DNA of 59,577 bases from CAZNYN01 sp964577295. GTDB taxonomy: Bacteria; Synergistota; Synergistia; Synergistales; Synergistaceae. Made by a program: the position numbers and the translations under genes. Every line of letters starts with the position of its first letter. The stretch's first letter is position 1. The notes below the pieces were generated by a model. The model was not told the DNA's origin. It saw nothing but the letters and a program-made list of their open reading frames with translations, and did no database searches. This document shows positions 8,133 through 16,604 of this stretch, in pieces. Location of the stretch: the NCBI GenBank assembly GCA_964577295.1, contig CAZNYN010000009.1:1-59577 (forward strand). The letters are read 5' to 3'.

Positions 8133-9056
8133 TTATTTTCTTCGTGAGGACAGAAGAGTTATTATCAAAGTTTCCAAGCCCTGCCAGCCGGAGCCTTTTC
8201 CGCTTTTCTCGTCAATATTGATTCTTATCAGTCCCGTTATAAAATCGGAAAGAGGTTTTGCACCATAGATGGATGATGCGCCGCACGCCATTTTCCATGC
8301 ATAGTCCCTGGCTCCCAGTGCTTTTGCGAACATTGCCCCGTTTCCGGGGTTTGCGGATGCGTACCATGCCAGTCTCATTCTATTGTGCAGTGCGGATACA
8401 AGAGGAATAAGCTCCCCATTTCCGGAGATTGAACGGAAACTTTTCATAACGTCCCGGGTGTTTCCCGTGCATAGTCCGTCCAGAAGGCGCAGCAGGTTTC
8501 TGCTTCCGTCGTCCATACACATAGTCTCCACGTCAAGCCTTGTGAGCATGCCGTCTTTTCTGAGCATGGAGAGGCTTACAAGCTGTCCGCGGATTTCCTC
8601 TGGGTCTTCAAGAAGTTCCACTATCATCGCGGCGGCTTCGCGCTCGATATTGACATTCATTTTTTTTGCGAGGTTCATTACCCAGGCCTGCCGTTCCCTC
8701 GGCCATCTCGGAAATTCTTCGGGCTTTAGGATAACGCTTTTTTCCATAACTTCTTTGGGGATTAATTTTGAAGGGTCGGAATCATAGACTAAAACTATTA
8801 TTACGGATGAATCTTTCTCCGCCATTGAAGCAAGCCCTTTGGGCATCGGCCCCATTTGAACGGCGCTTTCCACAACTACAAGGCGGCTGTCGTCAAATAA
8901 GCCGCCGGACATGTTATCGGAGAGGAGAGAGTTCCACTCTCCCCCCTCCTGTCTTGAGGCCAGAAAACAGCCTTTTTTTTCGTATTCTTTTATTGTCTCC
9001 TCCAAAAGGCGCCGCTGGGCTGTGCCGGAGGCGACAATCAGACGGAGAGAGGGCAT
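8133..9056 (-). CDS. holA: DNA polymerase III delta subunit (HolA) family protein
   Basis: A 307-residue protein with the layout of the clamp-loader delta subunit, which opens the beta clamp. It has an N-terminal AAA-like half (IVASGTAQRRLLEETI, SRLVVVESAVQMG, SSVIIVLVYD), a middle lid domain with RERQAWVMNLAKKMNVNIE, and a C-terminal helical domain with LISALHNRMRLA-like sequence. Sequence motifs are weak in this family, so the call rests also on context: it overlaps the leuS stop by one base (TGATG) and lies next to rpsT. leuS-holA and holA-rpsT are recurrent neighbours in bacteria. Confidence 0.8.
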   Translation of the reverse strand: MPSLRLIVASGTAQRRLLEETIKEYEKKGCFLASRQEGGEWNSLLSDNMSGGLFDDSRLVVVESAVQMGPMPKGLASMAEKDSSVIIVLVYDSDPSKLIPKEVMEKSVILKPEEFPRWPRERQAWVMNLAKKMNVNIEREAAAMIVELLEDPEEIRGQLVSLSMLRKDGMLTRLDVETMCMDDGSRNLLRLLDGLCTGNTRDVMKSFRSISGNGELIPLVSALHNRMRLAWYASANPGNGAMFAKALGARDYAWKMACGASSIYGAKPLSDFITGLIRINIDEKSGKGSGWQGLETLIITLLSSRRK

Positions 9057-11554
9057 CAGCCTTTTACAACCACGTTGAGAAGTCTTCCCGGAACCGCTAT
9101 GACTCGAACGATTTCTTTGCCGTCAATACGCTTCTTGGTCTCTTCTCTGCCCATGATATCGGCTTCGAGCTCTTCTTTTGAAAGTCCTGCCGGAACGCTG
9201 AACTGTTCACGCACTTTACCGTTTATTTGAAGGACTATTGTCACTGTGTCGGCCACAAGCGCATCGCTTTCCACTTCAAACCACTTTTCTCTTGAGAGGA
9301 ATGTCTCATTGCCTATCTGATGCCACAGTTCTTCCGTTAAGTGGGGAGCAAAGGGAGAGAGGCAGCAGAGGAGGGTTTCGACGCCTTCTCTCTTTATGGC
9401 CCAGCCCTTATCGTCCGCGGGAGCATAAGAGGCAAGCGCGTTTGTCAGCTCCATGAGCCTTGCAACTGCCGTGTTGAACTGGCGCTCATCGCGTATGTCC
9501 TTTGTAACTCTATCAAGGGTGCTGTGAATGATGCGCTTTATATCACGCTCGGCTGTATTTGTTATATCTTTCATAGCAATTCTTGATTTGGGTGCGGCCT
9601 TTAATCCGTCAAGGCTTGATTCCACAAGGCGGTAGGCACGGCTCAGGAATCTGTGAGCGCCTTCCACACCGCGCTCCGACCAGTCAAGGTCTTTTTCGGG
9701 AGGAGCGGCAAAGAGAATGAAGAGCCTTGCGGTATCAGCACCGTATTTTTTTATTATTTCGTCAGGGTCAACAACATTGCCTATCGACTTCGACATTTTT
9801 GCACCGTCTTTGATTACCATTCCCTGAGTGAGAAGGCGCTGGAACGGCTCTCTCATATCTTTGGGAAGGAGTCCCAAGTCGGCACACACTTTTGTGAAGA
9901 ATCTGGCATATATAAGGTGGAGGCAGGCATGTTCTATGCCGCCTATATACTGGTCGACAGCCATCCAATATGCGGCATCTTCTTTATTGAAGGGCTTGTC
10001 GGTGCTCCACGGAGAGGTATAGCGCTCAAAATACCATGATGAGCAGAAGAATGTGTCAATAGTGTCGGTCTCGCGCTTAGCGGGCTTGCCGCATACAGGG
10101 CATGTCGTGTTTATCCAGTCCTCGCGCAGAGCCAGGGGGTTGCCGCCGTTTTCGGGCATCTCTACGTCAAGGGGCAGTGCCACGGGCAGCTGGTCTTCCG
10201 GTACGGGCACTATGCCGCAGTGGTCACAGTAGACGACGGGAATAGGTGTTCCCCAGTAGCGCTGACGGGATATAAGCCAATCGCGGAGGCGGAATTGAAC
10301 TTCCTTTTTGCCTATTTTTCTATCTTCAAACCATGAGCCTATTTTGTCTATTGCTTCAGGAGTCGTAAGTCCGTCAAATTCTCCGGAGTTGCAGGCAATA
10401 CCGTCCGCCTCGACAGAGGCGGGCATTGTGTCTCCGTCAGGTGCGGGGCCGTCTATTGGGCGGACAACCGTTATGACGGGTATATCATATTTGCGCGCGA
10501 AGTCAAAGTCGCGCTGGTCGTGCGCAGGAACGCCCATAATGGCTCCTGTTCCGTAGTCTGTCAAAATGTAGTCGGCTATCCAGATAGGAACCTTTTTGCC
10601 GTTTACGGGATTTATCGCAAAGAAGCCTGTATCGATTCCTTCCTTTTCAACACCAACGGCGGTGCGCTCTATGGCACTGCGCGATGACATTTTCCTGGCA
10701 AAAGCACGGAGCTCATCCGCTTTTGCGCCGCCGAGTTTATTTGCAAACTCTTCGACATACGGGTGTTCCGCCGCCATAGCGACGAATGTCACTCCGAATA
10801 TTGTGTCTATGCGTGTCGTAAATGCTTCTATCGACAGGTCTGTATCGGCAATGTCCATTTTGAAGTGGACACCTTCCGAGCGGCCTATCCAGTTGCGCTG
10901 CATCGTGACTACTCTTTCCGGCCAGCCTTTAAGTTCATCGAGACAGTCGACAAGCTCCTGAGCGTAGTCTGTTATGCGTATAAACCACTGATCAAGACCG
11001 CGCTTTGTTACAGGGGTTCCGCAGCGCCAGCATACACCATCGTCCACGACCTGCTCGTTGGCAAGAACCGTCTTGCAGCTCTCGCACCAGTTGACAGGCG
11101 CATGCTTGCGATAGACAAGACCTTTTTTATAGAACTGAAGGAAGAGCCACTGATTCCATCTGTAGTAATCCTCTTTGCATGTTACCACCATACGCCGCCA
11201 GTCATAGCTGTAGCCTGCGCGCTTGAGCTGGTTTGTCATATGGTCTATGTTGCTCAATGTCCATTCCGCAGGGGGCATCTTCTTTTTTATGGCGGCATTT
11301 TCCGCAGGCATTCCAAATGAGTCAAAGCCCATGGGGTATAGGACATTGTAACCCTGCATGCGCTGGAAGCGTGCAAGCAGATCTCCTATGGAATAGTTGC
11401 GCAGATGTCCCATGTGCAGAGCGCCGCTTGGATAGGGGAACATCTCGAGGCAGTAGTACTTTTCTTTGGAAGGGTCTGTCTCCACTTCAAAAACCTTGGA
11501 ATCAGCCCACTCTTTCTGCCATTTTGGTTCAATGGCGCCAAAATCGTATGGCAT
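9056..11554 (-). CDS. leuS: Leucyl-tRNA synthetase
   Basis: An 832-residue class I synthetase charging tRNA-Leu. It shows the HIGH motif as HMGH in YPSGALHMGHLRNY (about residues 40-53) and KMSKS in KDGAKMSKSIGNVV (about 580). A CP1 editing domain lies between them with TTRIDTIFGVTF and GTGAIMGVPAHDQRD, the threonine-rich and Asp-containing editing-site motifs. Zinc-type Cys pairs occur (CESC..CWRC and CDHC..CPVC). Length is slightly below the E. coli enzyme. The start has a GGAGGAG site. It is the first gene of a leuS-holA operon read from a perfect-looking promoter at 11611-11639. Confidence 0.98.
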   Translation of the reverse strand: MPYDFGAIEPKWQKEWADSKVFEVETDPSKEKYYCLEMFPYPSGALHMGHLRNYSIGDLLARFQRMQGYNVLYPMGFDSFGMPAENAAIKKKMPPAEWTLSNIDHMTNQLKRAGYSYDWRRMVVTCKEDYYRWNQWLFLQFYKKGLVYRKHAPVNWCESCKTVLANEQVVDDGVCWRCGTPVTKRGLDQWFIRITDYAQELVDCLDELKGWPERVVTMQRNWIGRSEGVHFKMDIADTDLSIEAFTTRIDTIFGVTFVAMAAEHPYVEEFANKLGGAKADELRAFARKMSSRSAIERTAVGVEKEGIDTGFFAINPVNGKKVPIWIADYILTDYGTGAIMGVPAHDQRDFDFARKYDIPVITVVRPIDGPAPDGDTMPASVEADGIACNSGEFDGLTTPEAIDKIGSWFEDRKIGKKEVQFRLRDWLISRQRYWGTPIPVVYCDHCGIVPVPEDQLPVALPLDVEMPENGGNPLALREDWINTTCPVCGKPAKRETDTIDTFFCSSWYFERYTSPWSTDKPFNKEDAAYWMAVDQYIGGIEHACLHLIYARFFTKVCADLGLLPKDMREPFQRLLTQGMVIKDGAKMSKSIGNVVDPDEIIKKYGADTARLFILFAAPPEKDLDWSERGVEGAHRFLSRAYRLVESSLDGLKAAPKSRIAMKDITNTAERDIKRIIHSTLDRVTKDIRDERQFNTAVARLMELTNALASYAPADDKGWAIKREGVETLLCCLSPFAPHLTEELWHQIGNETFLSREKWFEVESDALVADTVTIVLQINGKVREQFSVPAGLSKEELEADIMGREETKKRIDGKEIVRVIAVPGRLLNVVVKG

Positions 11555-11610
11555 CTATAATCTCCTCCGTTGCATAATAAAATCAGAAGCAATTAAATGT
11601 ACATCCTGAC

Positions 11611-11639
11611 ATTATATACTTCACAGTGAGAGTGAGCAA
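11611..11639 (-). promoter_or_regulatory. Sigma-70-type promoter for leuS-holA
   Basis: On the minus strand, -35 TTGCTC (11634-11639), a 17-base spacer and a consensus -10 TATAAT (11611-11616). It lies about 60 bases before the leuS start and has the same CCTTGCTCAC block as the rpmH promoter. Confidence 0.75.
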
Positions 11640-11650
11640 GGCATAGGACT

Positions 11651-12799
11651 TTACTTCATTTTGGTCATTGTAAAAGCTGCCCACAGCTCAAAAGCGTCTT
11701 TGAAGTTCCATGGGTCTTTGCCCGTTATCGTCCTTATCTTTTTTAAACGATACTGGAGACTGTTCCGATGCATAGCAAGCTTTTCCGCAACTTCGGCACA
11801 GGCGAAGGGTGACTCGCACCAGGCAAGGAACGTCTCTCTCATCTCGCCGAAATCGTTTCTCACATCAAGTCCTTTGAGCGTTGATGTGACATATTCTTCC
11901 TTTTTTGACTTTGGAAGAGAATCTATCAATGTCTCAGCCGTAAAGGCTCTCGCCGCAATTACTCCTTTGGCTCCAAGGCCCTTTCCCAAAGAGAGCACGT
12001 TGCGGGCGGAACGCAGGGAGCGCGCAAGTCCGGCTATATCGGAACAGGGCAGTCCCACGGAAACATCTATTTCTATCCCCTTTTCGGCCATGCTTTTTAT
12101 GAACTCCTTGGCGTTCCTGTCGAGCTCTTCGGGGTCACAGCAGGGAAAATTTGCCTCGCTGCGTGATATAAGAGCTGTCACTACATAATTTTCATTGGGA
12201 CATATCACATTATGAGGATTTGAAAAATAATCTTTTGTCTCTACGGCAAGACGTCTGAATGCAAACTCGGCGGATTCAAACTGCCATTTAGTCATTTCTA
12301 TTAATATAACGCAGCTGACTCTGGACAGGTTGAAGCCAAGCTCCCTTGCCTGCAGCGTAATGAGCTCGTCGCTCTGAGTGCGCTCGTCAAATGAAGCTAT
12401 ATTTTCGATAAGGTCTCTTAAAGAGCGCTCACGAAGCATGCTTGACTCGAGGAACGCCTGTTCTCGGAGCATAATCTCTGCCTGTTTCTGAACAAGAAGG
12501 CCGTATCTTGCCACATCCTCGGGAAATCCCGATATGGAGACAGAGCCGATAACATTGTCAAAAATCTGTATCGGCAGAGTATAGCCCGGATGAATGTTGC
12601 CGATTGCAAGAGCATCCTCCGCGGTTGTGGTTATCGGAATATTGAGCTTCATTACTTTTATGGAAGGCTCGTGAAAATTTCCGACTCTGTTTTCGTCGTT
12701 ACAGCCTATAATAATACCGTTCTCATCTGTCACAAGCACACCATAACCAATGACATCGCTGGCGCATTTTGCTATATTCTGTGCAATTTTCTTAAACAT
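11651..12799 (-). CDS. CdaR/PucR-type transcriptional regulator
   Basis: A 382-residue one-component regulator. The N-terminal ligand-sensing domain (about 1-135) has the diacid-recognition form (IAQNIAKCASDVIGYGVLVTDENGIIIG... VGNFH ... GYTLPI ... GSVSISG). A central PucR/GGDEF-like domain (about 150-285) has SVGLP and LARSLRSARNVL. The C-terminal HTH_30 domain (about 325-380) includes CAEVAEKLAMHRNSLQYRLKKI. CdaR in E. coli activates sugar-diacid genes. Here the gene is divergent from the glycine reductase operon with 186 bases between, so control of grd in response to a small acid or amino acid is the natural inference. The start has a GGAGGTGG site. Confidence 0.85.
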   Translation of the reverse strand: MFKKIAQNIAKCASDVIGYGVLVTDENGIIIGCNDENRVGNFHEPSIKVMKLNIPITTTAEDALAIGNIHPGYTLPIQIFDNVIGSVSISGFPEDVARYGLLVQKQAEIMLREQAFLESSMLRERSLRDLIENIASFDERTQSDELITLQARELGFNLSRVSCVILIEMTKWQFESAEFAFRRLAVETKDYFSNPHNVICPNENYVVTALISRSEANFPCCDPEELDRNAKEFIKSMAEKGIEIDVSVGLPCSDIAGLARSLRSARNVLSLGKGLGAKGVIAARAFTAETLIDSLPKSKKEEYVTSTLKGLDVRNDFGEMRETFLAWCESPFACAEVAEKLAMHRNSLQYRLKKIRTITGKDPWNFKDAFELWAAFTMTKMK

Positions 12800-12861
12800 A
12801 GGACCACCTCCGTATGCTATTCCTCTGCATAGTTTAGCTCTTTCCAGATTCTTATTCTATG

Positions 12862-12961
12862 TTCAATTGAATAATGATTTTGCTTACTTTTCCCGTTAGA
12901 ATGCAAGTAGGGAGCGGAAGCTCCGTGATTGTTTTCACGTTGTCCATGAACCAAAGGACAA
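12862..12961. promoter_or_regulatory. Divergent control region between the CdaR-like gene and grdE
   Basis: The intergenic region holds a 10-base palindrome TTCAATTGAA (12862-12871), a small GGAGC-GGAA-GCTCC hairpin (12911-12924), and a TTGTCC/GGACAA stem (12940-12961) ending ten bases before the grdE ribosome site. The palindrome is a candidate operator for the divergent regulator. No clear -35/-10 pair was found, and no glycine-riboswitch core is evident. Confidence 0.3.
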
Positions 12962-12985
12962 TAATTTATATGAGGAGGAATGGAA

Positions 12986-14275
12986 ATGAGGCTTGAACTG
13001 CACAAAGTTCATATCACAGGACTCTCGTTTGCAGAAAAGACGTACGTCAATGGAGGCACCCTCTGCATCAACAAGAGCGAAGCCGAAGCCGTAATCGCGG
13101 AAGACAAACGTTTTGCAAAGGTAAGTTTGGAACTCGCGGTACCCGGAGACAGCACAAGAATCATCCCTGTTAAGGACGCGGTGGAACCCAGAGTTAAGAT
13201 TGGCAAGAACAATTACTTCCCCGGTTTCTGCGCTCCCATGGAAAAGACAGGTACGGGAGAGACACTTGTACTTGACGGAGCGGCAGTCATCACATGCGGA
13301 CCCATCGTTGCCTTCCAGGAAGGTTTTATCGATATGAGCGGCCCCGCAGCACCCTACTCACCTTTCTCGGCAACATACAACATCGTACTCTGTGTGGAAC
13401 CCGTTGAAGACCTTGAGAAGCACCAGTACGAAGCGGCTCTCCGCGAAGCAGGACTGAAGCTCGGTGTATACCTTGCAAAGTGCGCTGCCGAAAACGGAGC
13501 AAAGGCTGACGAAGTACAGGTTTTCGACAAAGGCGACACATTTGAAGAGAGCCAGAAGTACCCCAACCTTCCCAAAGTTATCTATGTCTGCATGAACATC
13601 ACACAGGGACTTCTCCACGACACATACGTCTATGCTAACGACCTCCGTCCCTCACTCCCCACACTTCTCCATCCCAATGAAGTACTTGACGGAGCAATGG
13701 TATCGGGAAACTGCGTATCCGCATGCGACAAGAACACCACATGGCACCATGTACATAACCCCATCGTGCAGGCACTCTATGCCCGCCACGGCAAAGAAAT
13801 AAACTTCCTCGGCATGATCCCGACACAGGAAAGCACCGTTCTCGCAGGAAAGCTCCGCGCCGCGACAATGAATCTTTCCATCGCCCAGCAGCTCGGCGCA
13901 GACGGCGTTATCGTCTCCGAAGAAGGCTACGGCAACCCCGACACAGACCTCTGCCTCAACGCGAAGTACTTTGAGAACGCAGGCATCAAGTCCGTCGTCG
14001 TATCAGACGAATCATCAGGTACAGACGGAGCCAGCCAGAGCCTTGCCGACGCCACCCCCGAACTCACAGGTTTCGTTTCAACAGGAAACGTAAACGAAAT
14101 GATAGAAGTTCCCGCAATGGACAAAGTTATCGGATACAAAGAAGCTATCTCCCTCCTCTCCGGCGGTGCGGAAGAAAGCCTGCGTCCCGACGGTTCAATG
14201 TATGTCGAACTTCAGTCAATCATAGCCTCCACAGCAGAAATCGGCTTTAACAAGCTCGGCTGCGAGTGGATATAG
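12986..14275 (+). CDS. grdE: Glycine/sarcosine/betaine reductase component B, alpha/beta proprotein (GrdE-like)
   Basis: A 429-residue proprotein of the substrate-binding component B. In the family it is cleaved at an internal cysteine to give two subunits, the new N-terminus becoming the pyruvoyl group that binds the substrate amine. The expected site is visible as VSGNCVSACDK, with Cys243 the likely cleavage residue and Cys247 close by. A GAGGAGGA site at 12972-12979 fits the ATG at 12986 (MRLELHKVHI, the usual family start) better than the ATG at 12980. It is followed by grdB after 15 bases. Codon use favours C-ending codons, as expected for an abundant protein. The paralogues for sarcosine (GrdG) and betaine (GrdI) are similar, so substrate is not settled by sequence inspection. 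Confidence 0.92.
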   Translation: MRLELHKVHITGLSFAEKTYVNGGTLCINKSEAEAVIAEDKRFAKVSLELAVPGDSTRIIPVKDAVEPRVKIGKNNYFPGFCAPMEKTGTGETLVLDGAAVITCGPIVAFQEGFIDMSGPAAPYSPFSATYNIVLCVEPVEDLEKHQYEAALREAGLKLGVYLAKCAAENGAKADEVQVFDKGDTFEESQKYPNLPKVIYVCMNITQGLLHDTYVYANDLRPSLPTLLHPNEVLDGAMVSGNCVSACDKNTTWHHVHNPIVQALYARHGKEINFLGMIPTQESTVLAGKLRAATMNLSIAQQLGADGVIVSEEGYGNPDTDLCLNAKYFENAGIKSVVVSDESSGTDGASQSLADATPELTGFVSTGNVNEMIEVPAMDKVIGYKEAISLLSGGAEESLRPDGSMYVELQSIIASTAEIGFNKLGCEWI

Positions 14276-14290
14276 AAAGGGGCTTCTACT

Positions 14291-15604
14291 ATGACATTCA
14301 GAATAGTCCACTACATCAACCAGTTCTACGCCGGCATAGGCGGAGAAGAGAAAGCAGACCACAAGCCTGAAGTCCGCGAGGGCGTAGTCGGCCCCGGAAT
14401 GCAGCTTGCAAAACTCTTTGACGGCGAAGCAGAAGTAGTAGCAACAGTAATCTGCGGAGACGGCTTCTACGGAGAAAACACAGACGAAGCGCGCGTTGCG
14501 TGCCTCGAAATGGTAAAGAAATACAGCCCCGACCTCTTCGTCGCAGGCCCCGCGTTCAACGCAGGCCGCTACGGATTCGCCTGCGGCGACATAGCAGCCA
14601 CAGTCGGAGCAGAGCTCGGAATCCCCACAGTCACGGCAATGTACCCCGAGAACCCCGGAGTTGAGCTCTACTCAAAGAAGACATTCATCGCACTCGCAGA
14701 CGACAGCGCACGCGGAATGGCCAAGGCCCTCGGCAACATGTACAACGTAGGCCACAAGCTTCTTAATAAGATAGCAATGGGCCCCGCACGTGAGGAAGGC
14801 TACATCCACCGCGGAATGAGAAAGTCCTTCTTCCACGAGAAGAACGGTGCGGAGCGCGCAGTCGAAATGCTTCTTAAGAAGCTCAAAGGCGAAGAATTCC
14901 GTACAGAGTACGAGATGCCCGTCTTCAAGAAGATTGCACCTGCTGCACCCCTCAAAGACCTCAAGCACGCCAAAATCGCCCTCGTATCTTCAGGCGGTAT
15001 CGTGCCGAAGGGCAACCCCGACCACATTCGCGTATCATCAGCCGAGAGCTTTGGCGAATATGATATCTCCGCCCTCAACGATATGACGGCAGAGAACTAC
15101 GAATCAGTACACGGCGGATATGACCGTCAGTGGGCAAACGTAGACCCGGACGTCGTCGTTCCTCTCCAGATTATGCGCGAGCTTGAAAAAGAAGGCGTAT
15201 ACGGAGAGCTCCACAAGTACTTCTACACAACAACAGGTACAGGAACAGCAGTCGCTTTCGCAGAAAAGTTCGGACAGGAGATCGGTGCGAAACTCAAAGC
15301 AGACGGAGTTGACGCTGTGATCCTCACATCCACCTGAGGAACTTGTACTCGGTGCGGTGCATCGATGACAAGAGAAATCGAACGCGTAGCAGACATCCCC
15401 GTAGTTCAGATTGCAACAATCGTACCTATCATGCTTACAGTCGGCGCTAACAGAATAGTCCCCGGCGTAGCTATTCCCCACCCCGCCGCAGATCCCGCAA
15501 TGGGACCCGAAGGCGACAAAGCTGTCCGCAGAGAACTTATCATGCGCGCCTTCAAAGCAATGACAACACCCATCGAAGAACAGACAATCTTCGAGAAGAA
15601 GTAA
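14291..15604 (+). CDS. grdB: Glycine reductase component B, selenoprotein gamma subunit (in-frame UGA = selenocysteine)
   Basis: A 437-residue protein read through a TGA at 15335-15337 as selenocysteine 349. The flanking sequence is LTST-U-GTCTRCGASM, which matches the catalytic motif of GrdB; continuing the frame gives IVPIMLTVGANRIVPGVAIPHP and a normal stop at 15602-15604. Length with read-through equals that of known GrdB proteins. Stopping at the TGA would remove the conserved C-terminal fifth. A hairpin suited to SelB sits directly after the UGA (15342-15372). With GrdE it releases ammonia from glycine and passes a carboxymethyl group to GrdA. An AAAGGGG ribosome site precedes the ATG. 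The sarcosine form GrdF has nearly the same motif. Confidence 0.95.
15342..15372 (+). promoter_or_regulatory. Candidate bacterial SECIS element in grdB
   Basis: Four bases after the UGA. Outer stem CTTGT (15342-15346) / ACAAG (15368-15372), a 2x2 internal loop, an inner stem 15349-15354 / 15360-15365, and a five-base apical loop CGGTG. A GGU-containing apical loop about 17 bases from the UGA fits the known geometry for SelB recognition. Confidence 0.65.
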
Positions 15605-15619
15605 ACTTTTCCCCAAAAT

Positions 15620-15642
15620 ACGGGCGGCTTTATGCCGCCCGT
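15620..15642 (+). terminator. Hairpin after grdB, possible partial terminator
   Basis: 9-bp GC-rich stem ACGGGCGGC / GCCGCCCGT with a TTTAT loop, 16 bases after the grdB stop. No T run follows, so it may stabilise the grdEB message or cause only partial termination before grdX. Confidence 0.5.
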
Positions 15643-15745
15643 ATTAAAAATAAATCCCCCCTTTAAATATTTGTAAAATATCTAATTTTAAGATATAATA
15701 TAAAACTATATGCGTCATTGGATTTTGCCGATAGGAGGTACTTTT

Positions 15746-16129
15746 ATGCCGGAAAAAAAGATGAAGATTGTGACCAACAATCCTGCAATATCAACGAACG
15801 AGGATATGCCGCACGACATAATTTTCGTTGAAGGTTCTCCTGTTGATGTACTAGACAAGACGGAAGAGCTTGTCCAGCAGCACTGGTCGCTTCTCTCAAC
15901 ACCTCTTCCGCCGAATATTCCCATAATGAGAGGCCCTTACAGGTCTCTTGTAATCAAAGAAGCGGACGAGCAGTACGACACAAAAGGGCTTCTCGCACTA
16001 GATAAAGCACGCACTCGCTATGTTATGGAGCGCGAGTTTAGAACAATGGATCCAAATGCCGATTTTGGAGAAATTGACAGAACGATGCTCTACCGTACAT
16101 TAAGAGATATTTCTCTGTCTAATCTGTAA
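15746..16129 (+). CDS. grdX: GrdX family protein
   Basis: A 127-residue protein with the form of GrdX, a small protein of unknown function found almost only in glycine/betaine/sarcosine reductase clusters. It begins MPEKKMKIVTNNPAI, and the family start 'kiiTNNP' is recognisable; VIFVEG-like (DIIFVEGSPVDVL) and GPYRSLVIKE segments follow. The ATG at 15746 has an AGGAGGT site at 15733-15739; a longer frame from 15710 lacks one. It sits between grdB and the thioredoxin gene. Confidence 0.85.
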   Translation: MPEKKMKIVTNNPAISTNEDMPHDIIFVEGSPVDVLDKTEELVQQHWSLLSTPLPPNIPIMRGPYRSLVIKEADEQYDTKGLLALDKARTRYVMEREFRTMDPNADFGEIDRTMLYRTLRDISLSNL

Positions 16130-16217
16130 ATTCAGCACTTTAAAATAGTAATCACTAGTGGTATGATAAGCAGAAGCGTAAAATATATGCTGAAAATAAT
16201 TTGGAGGCGAAACAACA

Positions 16218-16541
16218 ATGATCGATCTTACAAAAGAAAATTGTGATGCTGAAGTACGCGAGGAAAAAGGACTTCCTGTAGTAGTAGACTTCTGGGGACC
16301 CCAGTGCGTTCCCTGCATGGCCCTAAAACCCCTCTATCATGATATGGAGAAGGATTTTGAAGGCAAAGTAAAGTTTACGGCAGTAGACTGCTCAACAAAC
16401 AAGAGAGTCGCAATGGGCTTCCGCGTAATGGGACTCCCCACATTCCTCTTCTGGAAGGACGGCGTGGAAGTAAAGCGCCTCTCCAAGGATGAGTGCACAA
16501 TCGAAGCAATCAGAGCCGAAATAGAGAAGCTCGCTCAGTAA
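16218..16541 (+). CDS. trxA: Thioredoxin of the glycine reductase cluster
   Basis: A 107-residue thioredoxin with active-site Cys30 and Cys33 in WGPQCVPC. Classic thioredoxins have WCGPC; the WGPxCxPC form is typical of thioredoxins beside grd genes and delivers electrons from NAD(P)H via thioredoxin reductase to the selenoproteins. The cis-proline follows in GLPTFLFWKDG. It is preceded by a GGAGG site and lies 63 bases before grdA. No thioredoxin reductase gene is seen in the window. Confidence 0.93.
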   Translation: MIDLTKENCDAEVREEKGLPVVVDFWGPQCVPCMALKPLYHDMEKDFEGKVKFTAVDCSTNKRVAMGFRVMGLPTFLFWKDGVEVKRLSKDECTIEAIRAEIEKLAQ

Positions 16542-16604
16542 TACCAGGCAGCAATCGTCCGAAAGGACGGGCAGCAAAAATAAAACCATAGGAGGTGTTC
16601 AGCC

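Noticed and set aside
12800..12985. Glycine riboswitch before grdE
   Set aside because: Two small hairpins are present, but the conserved glycine-aptamer core could not be recognised.
15365..15604. Separate short gene starting at an ATG inside grdB
   Set aside because: It is the C-terminal part of grdB after the selenocysteine codon; the motif runs through without a break and there is no own ribosome site.
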